A DNA stretch of 64,000 nt from a bacterium SCSIO 12643. GTDB taxonomy: Bacteria > Bacteroidota > Bacteroidia > Flavobacteriales_G > Salibacteraceae. The notes beneath the pieces were generated by a model. That model did not search any database. It was not told the DNA's origin and saw only the letters and a program-made list of their open reading frames with translations. A program made the position numbers and the translations under genes. Below, one piece after another: positions 9,271 through 18,022 of this stretch (the first letter of the stretch is position 1; every line of letters begins with the position of its first letter). The stretch covers positions 2,294,001 to 2,358,000 of the forward strand of contig CP073750.1 of NCBI GenBank assembly GCA_024398135.1. Reading direction: 5' to 3'.

Positions 9271-10665
9271 TTAGTTTTTGTTTCTTGAAATTTGCGCTAA
9301 GAGTTCACCTTCAGCAACGACTTTGTTTCTAACGTAAGCAGTCGCTTTCATATTGGCTAGACCTCTTCTAATAGGCGCGATGAGTTCCAAAGATAATACC
9401 AAAGAATCTCCAGGGACAACTTTCTGTTTGAATTTGACCCCATCTATCTTTAAGAAGTATGTTGAGTAGTTCTCCGGATCTTCCACTGTAGATAAAACAA
9501 GGAACCCTCCTGCTTGCGCTAAAGCTTCTACGATAAGTACTCCAGGGAATACCGCTTCTTCCGGAAAGTGCCCATCAAATACAGCTTCGTTTCTGGTAAT
9601 ATTTTTTAATCCAACTACATGCGTTTCTGAAAGCTCCAGAATTTTGTCAACCAAAAGCATTGGGTAACGATGTGGAAGTTTATTCTCTATATCCTTGATG
9701 TGGTAAAGTGCCTCTTTGTTTAAATCGAAATTGATTTGTTTCTTTTGTTTTAGCACCTGTTTCTTGAGCTCTTTTGCAAAATCTTTGTTTCCTGTATGTC
9801 CAGGACGAGCAGTTAAAATGTGCGCGCGGATATGCTTTCCAACTAAAGCAAAATCACCAATTAAATCCAGTAATTTGTGTCTTGCCGGTTCATTTTGGAA
9901 ACGTAATTCAACGTTATTTAGAATTCCACGATTTGTAGATTCCAACATAGAAGCAGGCTTGTCAAATGCTTTTGAAAGCTTTTGTTTGTCCTCTTCTGAA
10001 ATTTCACGATCAATCATCACAATCGCGTTATCCACATCTCCACCTTTAACCAGACCAGCATCTACCAATTGAACCAATTCACGTAGGAAAACGAAAGTTC
10101 TACATGGAGCGATTTCTTTTTCAAATTCGCTGATGTGGTACATACTTGAATGTTGTGTGCCTAATAATGGAGAATGGTAATCTACCATTACAGTTACTCT
10201 ATAGTGATCGTCAGGAACAGCTAAATATTCAGCTCCACTCGCTTCACTTTCGAACTTCATTACCTCGTTCAGGTAAAAATATTCTCTCTCTGCATCTTGT
10301 TCTTCAAGTCCTACTTCAAGAATTGCATCTACCCATTGTTTGGAGCTACCATCCAGAATTGGAACTTCAGCACCATCAATTTCAATAATAGCATTATCTA
10401 CATCCATTCCGTATAGTGCAGCTAATAAATGCTCGGTAGTATGTACTTCTGAACCATTTTGCTCTAGTGTAGTACTTCTGGTAGTAGTGGTTACATTGCT
10501 AACATCTGCTTTGATTGTAGGTTGTCCATCAACATCCATTCGTTGAAATACAAACCAGGTATCCACTGGGGCAGGTTTTACAGTTACAGTTGCGAGTTGT
10601 CCAGTATGTAGCCCGACTCCTTTAATTGTAAACGGAGCTTTTAGCGTTTTTTGATTTACAATCAT
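9271..10665 (-). CDS. lpxC/fabZ: LpxC-FabZ bifunctional fusion
   Basis: One polypeptide of 464 residues with two enzymes. Residues 1 to about 305 are UDP-3-O-acyl-GlcNAc deacetylase LpxC: TTEHLLAAL with Glu78 and zinc ligand His79, and ARHKLLDLIGD with His263 and Asp267 as further zinc ligands. Residues from about 320 are 3-hydroxyacyl-ACP dehydratase FabZ: LPHRYPMLLVD with catalytic His332, then DGHFPEEAVFPGVLIVEALA. The fusion links lipid A deacetylation with fatty acid elongation and is characteristic of Bacteroidota. It lies between lpxD (14 bases) and lpxA (2 bases). No frameshift is seen at the junction. Confidence 0.97.
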   Translation of the reverse strand: MIVNQKTLKAPFTIKGVGLHTGQLATVTVKPAPVDTWFVFQRMDVDGQPTIKADVSNVTTTTRSTTLEQNGSEVHTTEHLLAALYGMDVDNAIIEIDGAEVPILDGSSKQWVDAILEVGLEEQDAEREYFYLNEVMKFESEASGAEYLAVPDDHYRVTVMVDYHSPLLGTQHSSMYHISEFEKEIAPCRTFVFLRELVQLVDAGLVKGGDVDNAIVMIDREISEEDKQKLSKAFDKPASMLESTNRGILNNVELRFQNEPARHKLLDLIGDFALVGKHIRAHILTARPGHTGNKDFAKELKKQVLKQKKQINFDLNKEALYHIKDIENKLPHRYPMLLVDKILELSETHVVGLKNITRNEAVFDGHFPEEAVFPGVLIVEALAQAGGFLVLSTVEDPENYSTYFLKIDGVKFKQKVVPGDSLVLSLELIAPIRRGLANMKATAYVRNKVVAEGELLAQISRNKN

Positions 10666-10679
10666 CTATATAGTTTCAA

Positions 10680-11720
10680 TTACGACTTAAGATTTTTTAT
10701 CTCCTTTTTTAGATCATTTATATCCGAAGCAAGTTTAGGAAGCTTACGGAAATAAACATATGATTTCTTATAATCCATTACCGGGAATGCTGGGGCACCT
10801 TGTTGAATACTGTTTTCTTCAACAATATTACCCTGAACACCACTCTTAGCAGCAAGCTTAACACCATCTGCAATTTTTTGGTGTCCGGCAAATCCTACTT
10901 GCCCGCCAAACATACAGTTCTTACCGATAATCGTAGAACCAGCGATACCTGTTTGTGCCGCAGCAACAGTGTTTTCACCAATTTCAACATTGTGACCTAC
11001 CTGAATAAGGTTGTCTAGCTTTACACCTTTGCGGATAATAGTAGAACCAATGGTACCACGATCTACAGTAGTATTGGCACCAATTTCAACATGGTCTTCT
11101 AAAACCACATTTCCAATATGATATAATTTTTGATAATTATTCTCCTGATTCGGTTGGAATCCAAATCCTTCACTTCCGATTACAGCTCCAGGCTGAATCG
11201 TACAATGATTACCGATTATAGAATCATCTTCAATGGTTACATTGAAGTGAAAATGACAATCCGATCCAATTTTCACACCATTACCTATGCTTACACCAGC
11301 TTTAAATCTACAGTTGTCACCTACTACAGTATGATGACCGATGTATACATTGGCGCCAATGTATACATTTTCACCAACGGTGGCAGATTCTTCAATTACT
11401 GCAGTTGGATGAATTCCCGTTTGACTGTTTTTGTACTGGTGATAAACTTCAAGGATTTTACCAACAGATAACCTTGGATCCTCTACACGAATTAATGTCA
11501 AAGTAGATGGAAGTTCTTTTTCTGCTTTGAAATCATTACTTACAATGGCAGCACTTGCTTGAGTCGTATATAAGAACTTAGCATATTTTAAATCAGAGAG
11601 AAAGCAAACCGAACCTTCTTTACCTTTTTCAATTTGAGCGAGATCATTTAACAATACTTCTGAATTTCCTTCCAGATTCCCTTCTAATAATCCGGCCAAT
11701 TGCGCTGCGGTAAATTCCAT
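10680..11720 (-). CDS. lpxD: UDP-3-O-acylglucosamine N-acyltransferase LpxD
   Basis: Adds the second hydroxyacyl chain (N-linked) in lipid A synthesis. 346 residues: an N-terminal uridine-binding domain (to about residue 100), long left-handed beta-helix repeats (IHPTAVIEESATVGENVYIG onward) and a C-terminal helix. The catalytic His is expected in the FHFNVTIEDD / LIQVGHNVEIGENT region. First gene of the lpxD-lpxC/fabZ-lpxA-efp operon; the order follows the pathway only loosely, but the three lipid A enzymes are clearly co-transcribed. A -7-like box lies 35 bases upstream. Confidence 0.96.
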   Translation of the reverse strand: MEFTAAQLAGLLEGNLEGNSEVLLNDLAQIEKGKEGSVCFLSDLKYAKFLYTTQASAAIVSNDFKAEKELPSTLTLIRVEDPRLSVGKILEVYHQYKNSQTGIHPTAVIEESATVGENVYIGANVYIGHHTVVGDNCRFKAGVSIGNGVKIGSDCHFHFNVTIEDDSIIGNHCTIQPGAVIGSEGFGFQPNQENNYQKLYHIGNVVLEDHVEIGANTTVDRGTIGSTIIRKGVKLDNLIQVGHNVEIGENTVAAAQTGIAGSTIIGKNCMFGGQVGFAGHQKIADGVKLAAKSGVQGNIVEENSIQQGAPAFPVMDYKKSYVYFRKLPKLASDINDLKKEIKNLKS

Positions 11721-11754
11721 GATGTGATTTGAATATACTTTGTTTTGTACGCGC

Positions 11755-11762
11755 CAAAAATA
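11755..11762 (-). promoter_or_regulatory. Possible -7 box for lpxD
   Basis: On the minus strand this reads TATTTTTG, a full match to the Bacteroidota -7 consensus TAnnTTTG, 35 bases before the lpxD ATG. I see no good -33 TTTG at the usual 17-23 bases upstream, so the call rests on one element. Confidence 0.4.
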
Positions 11763-11881
11763 ATGCTAAAATGCTGTTTTGCCTTGATATCAAGGCAATT
11801 TTATTAACATCCCATATCGGTAAAAAGGATAGATGGTTTTTTAAGGTTTTAATGGGTGTATTTACATGACTTTTGGTGCGT

Positions 11882-12397
11882 CTAAATTTGAGGATATTCA
11901 CTAGCGTATTGATGATTATTTCCAGCCATAAATGGAAAGAACAGAAAGAACCCTACAGTTCCTCCATCCATGTGAAGTAAAATTAAATTGTGATCTTTGG
12001 TTAGCCCAATATAATTGAAATGATCTTGTAACGTCCAGAGTAAAGGTCCGGCAGTATAATGTGTTTCCCAGTTTCTTTTGGTTTTAAAGTATCCGTTTTT
12101 GAACTTTCCCTTAATTTGAATGGTGTCAATACAAACGCCATGCGCATATTTTTCTATCAAAATAAGCTTGCGGGAAATTGCTTGTAAATGAACAGAATCA
12201 TAAGGAGATTTAGTATGTTCTTCGCGGGTAGAGATTAAAGGGAGATTCTTATGCGAACAATCAAAAGCCCCGGAAAGAAAAGTGTAATTTTTAGATGTTA
12301 GTTTTTGATCTAAACCCTTACGTTGAGCAGTTTTCATTGTGGAACATGCCCCCAATAGGAAAAGAGAAAAGAATGCTATTAAAAAGTACGTTTTCAA
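11882..12397 (-). CDS. Hypothetical lipoprotein
   Basis: 171 residues starting with a clear lipoprotein signal: MKTYFLIAFFSLFLLGACST, lipobox LGAC. The only usable start is TTG 12397. The mature part has no motif I recognise. It contains short hydrophobic beta-like stretches (KLILIEKYAHGVCIDTIQI; HNLILLHMDGGTVGFFLFFP) and one further Cys. It lies between the HD phosphohydrolase and lpxD, genes I recall as adjacent in related genomes, so it may be a lineage-specific insertion there. Function unknown. Confidence 0.7.
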   Translation of the reverse strand: MKTYFLIAFFSLFLLGACSTMKTAQRKGLDQKLTSKNYTFLSGAFDCSHKNLPLISTREEHTKSPYDSVHLQAISRKLILIEKYAHGVCIDTIQIKGKFKNGYFKTKRNWETHYTAGPLLWTLQDHFNYIGLTKDHNLILLHMDGGTVGFFLFFPFMAGNNHQYASEYPQI

Positions 12398-12441
12398 ATC
12401 TTTAGAATGAGAATAAAAACGTGAAATTCATTGACCTATTG

Positions 12442-13674
12442 TTATCTTACATAACAAAGGAAGTGTTTGACAACCGGTTCCGATAAAACGGAAATATTGA
12501 GTAGTGCAGCATCTTCTCCAATATTGTGAACAGATCCGTCTTTGTGTAAAATCTGGATATGTTCTGACTTTGATTTAAATGCCCGGTTCTCTACTTTTCC
12601 ATTAAATACGAAATATTCAGTTTCTTCTGCTGTTAATCCGATTTTTTGAGAAGCTTCTTGAATTTGATTGTCAATTTCTTCTTTGGTAAATGGATTATCA
12701 CTAAACTTCACTTTAAGTAAAGACCTTTGAATGAGTCTTTGTGAAAGCTGACTTAAGATTTTATCCTCGCAATTTTGCCACACTTTAATGGCACTGATCA
12801 CATCAAAATCATCAAGTTGTGAAAAGAGATTTAACAAATCGGGTTGTGTTTCAAAATCTTCTTTTGACACACTGTTTTGTAAGAAAAACTTTAGCGCAGG
12901 GCTGGCAAATAATTCTGTTCCCGATCTGCTGATTTCTGCAGCTCGTTTCATAATGTTAACCAAAAGATTTTCAGCACTCAATACTGTTTTGTGTAAATAT
13001 ACCTGCCAGTACATTAATCTTCTTGCGATGATGAATTTTTCAATGCTATAAATTCCTTTTGCTTCAATAACCAGGTTGTCATTTGCTACATCAAGCATCT
13101 GGATGATTCTATCCGAACCAATCACACCTTCACTTACTCCGGTAAAGAAACTATCGCGCATCAGATAGTCCAATCGATCCATGTCCAATTGGCTGGATAC
13201 CAATTGATGTAAGAAAGCTTTGTGATAGGTGTTGGTGAAAATTTTAATCGCTAAATCCAACTTGCCATCAAACTCTTTGGATAGCGCTTTCATGAATTGA
13301 ATGGAAATGTCTTCATGACTTACTCCTTCAATAATGCTATGTTCCAATGTGTGAGAAAATGGTCCATGCCCGATATCATGCAATAGAATGGCCAAATAAA
13401 CGCCCTCTGATTCTTCGGGTGTGATTTCATGTCCTTTTTGACGAATAACCGCAATCGCACGGTTCATCAAGTGATATGCCCCTAAGGTGTGTTGAAATCT
13501 GGTATGATTCGCTCCGGTATAAACCACATTGGTGAGTCCCAGCTGGTTGATTCTTCTAAGTCTTTGGAACCAAGGGTGTTCAATCATATCGTAAATAATT
13601 CCACGATGGATAGAAATAAAACCGTACAAAGGATCGTTAAAGATTTTCTTTTTAATAATCGTTAAATCGGACAT
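12442..13674 (-). CDS. HD domain phosphohydrolase
   Basis: 410 residues, member of the HD superfamily related to dGTP triphosphohydrolase-like proteins. Metal-site residues are visible: His62 in HTRFQHTLGAYHL, His99-Asp100 in LLHDIGHGPFSHTLE, and a downstream Asp in SSQLDMDRLDYLMRDSF. The N-terminal FNDPLYGFISI and HPWFQRLRRINQLG are hallmarks of this group. The substrate is not known from sequence. It is divergent from porX with 72 bases between start codons, and lies near lpxD as in other Bacteroidota. Confidence 0.9.
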   Translation of the reverse strand: MSDLTIIKKKIFNDPLYGFISIHRGIIYDMIEHPWFQRLRRINQLGLTNVVYTGANHTRFQHTLGAYHLMNRAIAVIRQKGHEITPEESEGVYLAILLHDIGHGPFSHTLEHSIIEGVSHEDISIQFMKALSKEFDGKLDLAIKIFTNTYHKAFLHQLVSSQLDMDRLDYLMRDSFFTGVSEGVIGSDRIIQMLDVANDNLVIEAKGIYSIEKFIIARRLMYWQVYLHKTVLSAENLLVNIMKRAAEISRSGTELFASPALKFFLQNSVSKEDFETQPDLLNLFSQLDDFDVISAIKVWQNCEDKILSQLSQRLIQRSLLKVKFSDNPFTKEEIDNQIQEASQKIGLTAEETEYFVFNGKVENRAFKSKSEHIQILHKDGSVHNIGEDAALLNISVLSEPVVKHFLCYVR

Positions 13675-13732
13675 AAATAATACATTAGTTAAATAGTAAA
13701 ACCGTTCCTTTGTTGGGAATCAATTGTTAAGA

Positions 13733-13740
13733 CAAAAATA
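13733..13740 (-). promoter_or_regulatory. Possible -7 box for the HD phosphohydrolase
   Basis: Reads TATTTTTG on the minus strand, matching TAnnTTTG, 59 bases before the HD gene start and only 6 bases from the porX ATG on the other strand. No convincing -33 element was found. Confidence 0.35.
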
Positions 13741-13746
13741 CAAACT

Positions 13747-15300
13747 ATGAGCGTTAAAATTCTTTGGGCAGACGATGAAATAGACTTATTAAAACCACAT
13801 ATTTTTTTCTTGAAAGAAAAAGGTTTTGAAGTTCTAGAAGCTAAAAGTGGAGATGATGCACTTGAAATTTTGGAAGAAGAAGAACATATGGATATTGTGT
13901 TTTTGGATGAGAATATGCCGGGTTTAACCGGATTGGAAACTTTGAGAAAAATAAAATCTAAAAACTCCACTTTGCCTATCATTATGATCACGAAGAGTGA
14001 GGAGGAAGAGATTATGGAAAGTGCGATTGGTGGTCAGATTTCTGATTATTTGATTAAACCTGTGAATCCAAGTCAGATTTTACTTTCTATTAAAAAGAAT
14101 CTGGATAAGAATAAACTGGTAAGCGAGAAAACTACGGCAAATTATCAGCAGGAGTTTAGAAATATCGGAATGCGCTTAGGTGATCGTTTGGATAGTTCAG
14201 AATGGATTGAGTTGTATCAGGATATTGTGTATTGGGAAATCGAATTAGAGAAATCGGGTGATGACAGCATGAAAGAGGTTTTTGCGATGCAAAAGTCGGA
14301 GGCGAATGCACAGTTCTCTAAATATGTGGCGCAAAATTATCTGGATTGGATTAATGATGAAGAAGAATCTCCAATGATGTCACATAGACTGTTGGCGCAA
14401 AAAGTTTTTCCGATGCTTAAAGAGCAGGAGTCATTATTTCTTGTGGTGATTGACAATTTAAGATACGACCATTGGAAAATCATGCGCCCTATGTTGGAGG
14501 AGTATTTTAGAGTAGATAGTGAGGAAGCCTATTATGGGATTTTACCAACGGCAACGCAGTATGCAAGAAATGCGATGTTTGCAGGGATGATGCCTTCGGA
14601 AATTGAGCGTATGTTTCCGAAAATGTGGTTGAATGAGAATGATGAGGGAGGAAAAAATCAGTATGAAAAAGAGTTTTTAGAAAATAATCTGAAGAGAGAA
14701 GGGAAAAACGTGAAGTTTAGCTACAATAAGATTACAAATCTGGCTAATGGGAAGAAACTGTTACAAAATCTTCCGAACTTAATGAAAAATGATTTGAATG
14801 TGATTGTGTACAACTTCGTTGATATGCTTTCGCATGCGAGAACTGAGATGGAGGTAATTCGTGAATTAGCGGATGATGAAGCGGCATACAGGTCCATTGC
14901 TAAAAGTTGGTTTGAACATTCGGCATTATTTGAAATGATGAAAATCATGTCGGACAAAGGCTGCAGAGTTGCGGTAACGACAGATCATGGAAGTATCAAA
15001 GTGGGAGAGCCCACAAAGGTGGTTGGAGATAAGAATACGAATACCAATTTGCGTTATAAAGTGGGTAAATCGCTTCAGTATAACGAAAAAGATGTGTTGG
15101 CTGTAACCAATCCAACAGAAGCAGGGTTACCAAAAGTAAATGTGTCTTCGGCTTTTGTTTTTGCCAAGGAAGATAAATTCTTCGCTTATCCGAATAACTA
15201 CAACTATTATGTAGGTTATTACAGAGATACATTCCAACATGGTGGGATTTCTTTAGAAGAATGTTTGATCCCGTTTGTGACATTGAATCCGAAGAATTAG
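13747..15300 (+). CDS. porX: PorX: response regulator with PglZ/alkaline phosphatase domain
   Basis: Regulator of the type IX secretion system in Bacteroidota. 517 residues. An N-terminal receiver domain (about 1-120) has the acidic pair Asp9-Asp10, phospho-acceptor Asp54 in FLDENMPG, and Lys in LIKPVNP. A helical linker follows, then a C-terminal PglZ-type alkaline phosphatase-like domain (about 200-515) with VVIDNLRYDHW, NFVDMLSHAR, TTDHGS and a final FQHGGISLEECLIPFVTL that supplies metal ligands. Length and architecture match PorX. The cognate kinase PorY is not in the window. It ends just before a strong terminator. PorV-like and T9SS-type cargo genes lie at 54-59 kb. Confidence 0.95.
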   Translation: MSVKILWADDEIDLLKPHIFFLKEKGFEVLEAKSGDDALEILEEEEHMDIVFLDENMPGLTGLETLRKIKSKNSTLPIIMITKSEEEEIMESAIGGQISDYLIKPVNPSQILLSIKKNLDKNKLVSEKTTANYQQEFRNIGMRLGDRLDSSEWIELYQDIVYWEIELEKSGDDSMKEVFAMQKSEANAQFSKYVAQNYLDWINDEEESPMMSHRLLAQKVFPMLKEQESLFLVVIDNLRYDHWKIMRPMLEEYFRVDSEEAYYGILPTATQYARNAMFAGMMPSEIERMFPKMWLNENDEGGKNQYEKEFLENNLKREGKNVKFSYNKITNLANGKKLLQNLPNLMKNDLNVIVYNFVDMLSHARTEMEVIRELADDEAAYRSIAKSWFEHSALFEMMKIMSDKGCRVAVTTDHGSIKVGEPTKVVGDKNTNTNLRYKVGKSLQYNEKDVLAVTNPTEAGLPKVNVSSAFVFAKEDKFFAYPNNYNYYVGYYRDTFQHGGISLEECLIPFVTLNPKN

Positions 15301-15319
15301 AAAGATTAAATATCATGAT

Positions 15320-15352
15320 AAAAGCCTTTAGAATTTTCTAAAGGCTTTTTTG
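15320..15352 (+). terminator. porX terminator (copy 1 of a near-identical pair)
   Basis: Stem AAGCCTTTAGAA / TTCTAAAGGCTT followed by a T-run. It is almost the same as the terminator at 17879-17912: one base differs in the loop, and the T-run lengths differ. Confidence 0.9.
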
Positions 15353-15528
15353 TTTTTTTAATATTTGATGAAATAATTAACCATTTAATAATCATAATTG
15401 AGAAAAGTATGGTTTAAATTAGTCAGCGAATTTTAACCCTTATGTAATGATGTAGATTATGACCCATGATAAGTTTAAATCGAATCAAAGTATAAGGCGC
15501 AATATTAACTTTTTAAAACCTATAAATT

Positions 15529-17853
15529 ATGAGTGGAAACGCTGTAACCTGCAAACAGGTGTGTTATTTAAATTCTATAGCAGAATTAAGACAAAAACAA
15601 AACTCTTCAGTTGGAGATATTGTTATTACTAAATCGTATTATGGAGATAATAACGGAGGAGGTAATGAATTTGAGTGTATTTCTGTCACTTCAACCGGAT
15701 ATACAGATAATGCTGGAACAACGATTATTGGCAATGATAATAGAGTTTGGAGGGCTGTTGTTAAAGACTATATATATGTTGAACAGTTTGGCGTACGTGA
15801 TGAATCAGTCTCACAAGATTCTACCATCCAAATGCAAGCTTGCTTTGACTATTTTAAAACATCTCTGGAATCTTCGTGTTATTCGGAAACAAAGAATGTT
15901 TACATGATTGAATCCTTGACTTTGGATGATATGAAAGATAATTGCCGAATTGACTTACAATGTACATTAAAGAAAACCGTTGCCGCAGTTGATGCTATGG
16001 TTAGATTTTCTGCACAAACTAAACCTATGAAGGGGATTTATCTGAAATTAAATTTAGATGGTAACGGAGATAATCAGACAACTTATCAACCTAATACATC
16101 ATATGACTATTATCCGGTCAAAGAGTATTTTGGACACAATCCTCCTGTTGGTTTTGCATATCCAATTGGAACAGGTTTATATATTACAGAAGCAGATTAT
16201 GACTTATCGTATATTGAAGATTGTGTAGTTAATGTAAATGGATGGAATTGGGGAAAAAGCTTGATCTACGGGAATGCTGTGAAAAGCATTCGTTATGAGA
16301 GTATTATAGCTGATACTGTATTGTTACACCCTTTAGGAATAGCAGCACCTTATAATCCTGATCGTAAAAAATATACTATGCAAGTGGATTATATTAAAGC
16401 GTATAGATGTGGAACTATTTTCGATATTTCAGCCCCAGTAAAAAATGATTATGATTATAGTGCAGAGTGTAATATAGTAAGAGCAGAAGGGGAAGAAGTA
16501 TGGTTAAATTCTAAATTGTCTGGGGCCTGGAGCTTAACGGTCCAGTCGATATTATTTTATAATTGTGGGACTAACCCAACACATAAACTAGCTGTAGGAG
16601 ATGAAAATAAATACTTTGCATATTGGAAAACTGAACAAAGCGAACATTATGGGATACATTTTGATAGTATCACAGCAATAAAATGTGTTCGAGCAGGAAC
16701 CTTTTCAAATGGGTATATTGGAGAGATCAATTTGATTGATCAGCAATCTACTGCGGTAAGCTTACATAATATGACTGTAGAAAAAATGTCAATTACTGGA
16801 ACTGATAAAGATGTGCCTGCAAATGTTTTACCAGGGGTAATTGACTATAATTCAAAGATTGGAACTTTGTGTTTTGAGAACGTGATTTCAGATATTGCAA
16901 CAACCTTATTTCCATTATCTGGTTATTTTCAAGGATATAGTATTTATACGAGCAGTGGGAATTGCATTATAGATAATATAATTTTTAATGGTTATAGGAA
17001 TACTCAAGCATGGTGGTTGATATTGCCGAATGTTACTCAGTTTGTAATTAACAACATCTTATTTTTGAAGAATCAATACTTTGAGACGCATCATGGATTG
17101 AATAATTATGCCACTAATGGGGCTGCATTTTTAACCTTATCTCAGGTTGATGGAGCGAAAGTAAGTTTGAAGAATACCGATTTCACCAGAAATGTCGAAA
17201 TTACCGATCCAAAGGGAGTCTATTTTAGATCAGTTACAACCTTAAGAAAACCTACATTTATTTTAAAAGATGTTATAGGAATGATTTATTCTTCAGGTTG
17301 TGTTTTACCAATGAATTCTACAACGTTGGTTTCTAGTGCGGAACGTTCTGGTAATATGTATCAATGGAATAAAGATGGGATAGACTATTATTCAGATCAA
17401 GAACCAGATACAGAATTACCGAATGGTCAGATAAAGAATGTAACAGTAAAATCGGTGTCTTCTCTACCCTTGATCCTTCAAGAAGGATATTACGTTTATA
17501 TATCTGAATTAAAGAAAATAGCCACCCTCTCAGGCTCTATATGGTTAGATGCAACTGGAATACAGTGTGTTGGTCCTTCATCTGTTTGGAATTCATTGGA
17601 TAAACCATTTGGATTTAAATATTATGATACAGATACATCTTCGGTTAGAGTTTATGATACTCAGATTGTGTCTTTAACCTGGGCAGAGTTAGTGACTAGA
17701 AAAGCTAATAATCAAGTTTTTGTAGGAGATGTTTATATAGTAACCGACCAGTCGAATAAACAAATCCTTATACAGGCGATTGACTCTAATAATGATTATT
17801 GGTTTAATAAAGTGGATACATCAGGTAATTATACATCCTATAAGATTGTATAG
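15529..17853 (+). CDS. Phage tailspike-like right-handed beta-helix protein
   Basis: 774 residues, no signal peptide or membrane segment. The first 120 residues resemble the head of phage tailspikes and pectate-lyase-superfamily proteins: SIAELRQ, GDIVITKSYYGDNNGGGNEF, NRVWRAVV, then VEQFGV and a run like DSTIQMQACFDYF. Residues about 120-600 are rich in short beta strands with Asn and Gly turns, as in a parallel beta-helix. The tail (about 600-774) holds further small beta modules. I see no clear catalytic motif. It stands alone between two near-identical terminators (15320-15352 and 17879-17912), inside what I recall as a conserved porX-tsaE-ald neighbourhood. The 176 bases before it show no clear promoter. 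It may be a transferred gene; its function (glycan binding or depolymerase, injection-system fibre) is open. Confidence 0.6.
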   Translation: MSGNAVTCKQVCYLNSIAELRQKQNSSVGDIVITKSYYGDNNGGGNEFECISVTSTGYTDNAGTTIIGNDNRVWRAVVKDYIYVEQFGVRDESVSQDSTIQMQACFDYFKTSLESSCYSETKNVYMIESLTLDDMKDNCRIDLQCTLKKTVAAVDAMVRFSAQTKPMKGIYLKLNLDGNGDNQTTYQPNTSYDYYPVKEYFGHNPPVGFAYPIGTGLYITEADYDLSYIEDCVVNVNGWNWGKSLIYGNAVKSIRYESIIADTVLLHPLGIAAPYNPDRKKYTMQVDYIKAYRCGTIFDISAPVKNDYDYSAECNIVRAEGEEVWLNSKLSGAWSLTVQSILFYNCGTNPTHKLAVGDENKYFAYWKTEQSEHYGIHFDSITAIKCVRAGTFSNGYIGEINLIDQQSTAVSLHNMTVEKMSITGTDKDVPANVLPGVIDYNSKIGTLCFENVISDIATTLFPLSGYFQGYSIYTSSGNCIIDNIIFNGYRNTQAWWLILPNVTQFVINNILFLKNQYFETHHGLNNYATNGAAFLTLSQVDGAKVSLKNTDFTRNVEITDPKGVYFRSVTTLRKPTFILKDVIGMIYSSGCVLPMNSTTLVSSAERSGNMYQWNKDGIDYYSDQEPDTELPNGQIKNVTVKSVSSLPLILQEGYYVYISELKKIATLSGSIWLDATGIQCVGPSSVWNSLDKPFGFKYYDTDTSSVRVYDTQIVSLTWAELVTRKANNQVFVGDVYIVTDQSNKQILIQAIDSNNDYWFNKVDTSGNYTSYKIV

Positions 17854-17878
17854 TTTATTTTATGAAATATAGTGAATT

Positions 17879-17912
17879 AAAAAGCCTTTAGAATTGTCTA
17901 AAGGCTTTTTTT
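17879..17912 (+). terminator. Terminator after the beta-helix gene (copy 2)
   Basis: Same stem as the porX terminator (AAGCCTTTAGA / TCTAAAGGCTT) with a T-run; the central base is G instead of T. Confidence 0.9.
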
Positions 17913-18022
17913 GTGACTGATTTTAAAGTAAAAGCGCTTTGAAATTTTAAATTTGTCGTGGTTCCACACAAAATCAAAGCTTTTCGAACCGACTTATTAT
18001 ACTAATTTTCTTAATCAAAAGA

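Noticed and set aside
9716-10546. Plus-strand ORFs opposite lpxC/fabZ
   Set aside because: Antisense shadows of a strongly conserved gene, with no initiation signal or family resemblance.
11644-11901. Small minus-strand ORF across the lpxD start and upstream gap
   Set aside because: Composition is that of a chance frame, and it overlaps lpxD in another frame.
13747-15300. PglZ domain as a BREX phage-defence gene
   Set aside because: The receiver-plus-PglZ architecture and total length are those of PorX, and no other BREX gene is near.
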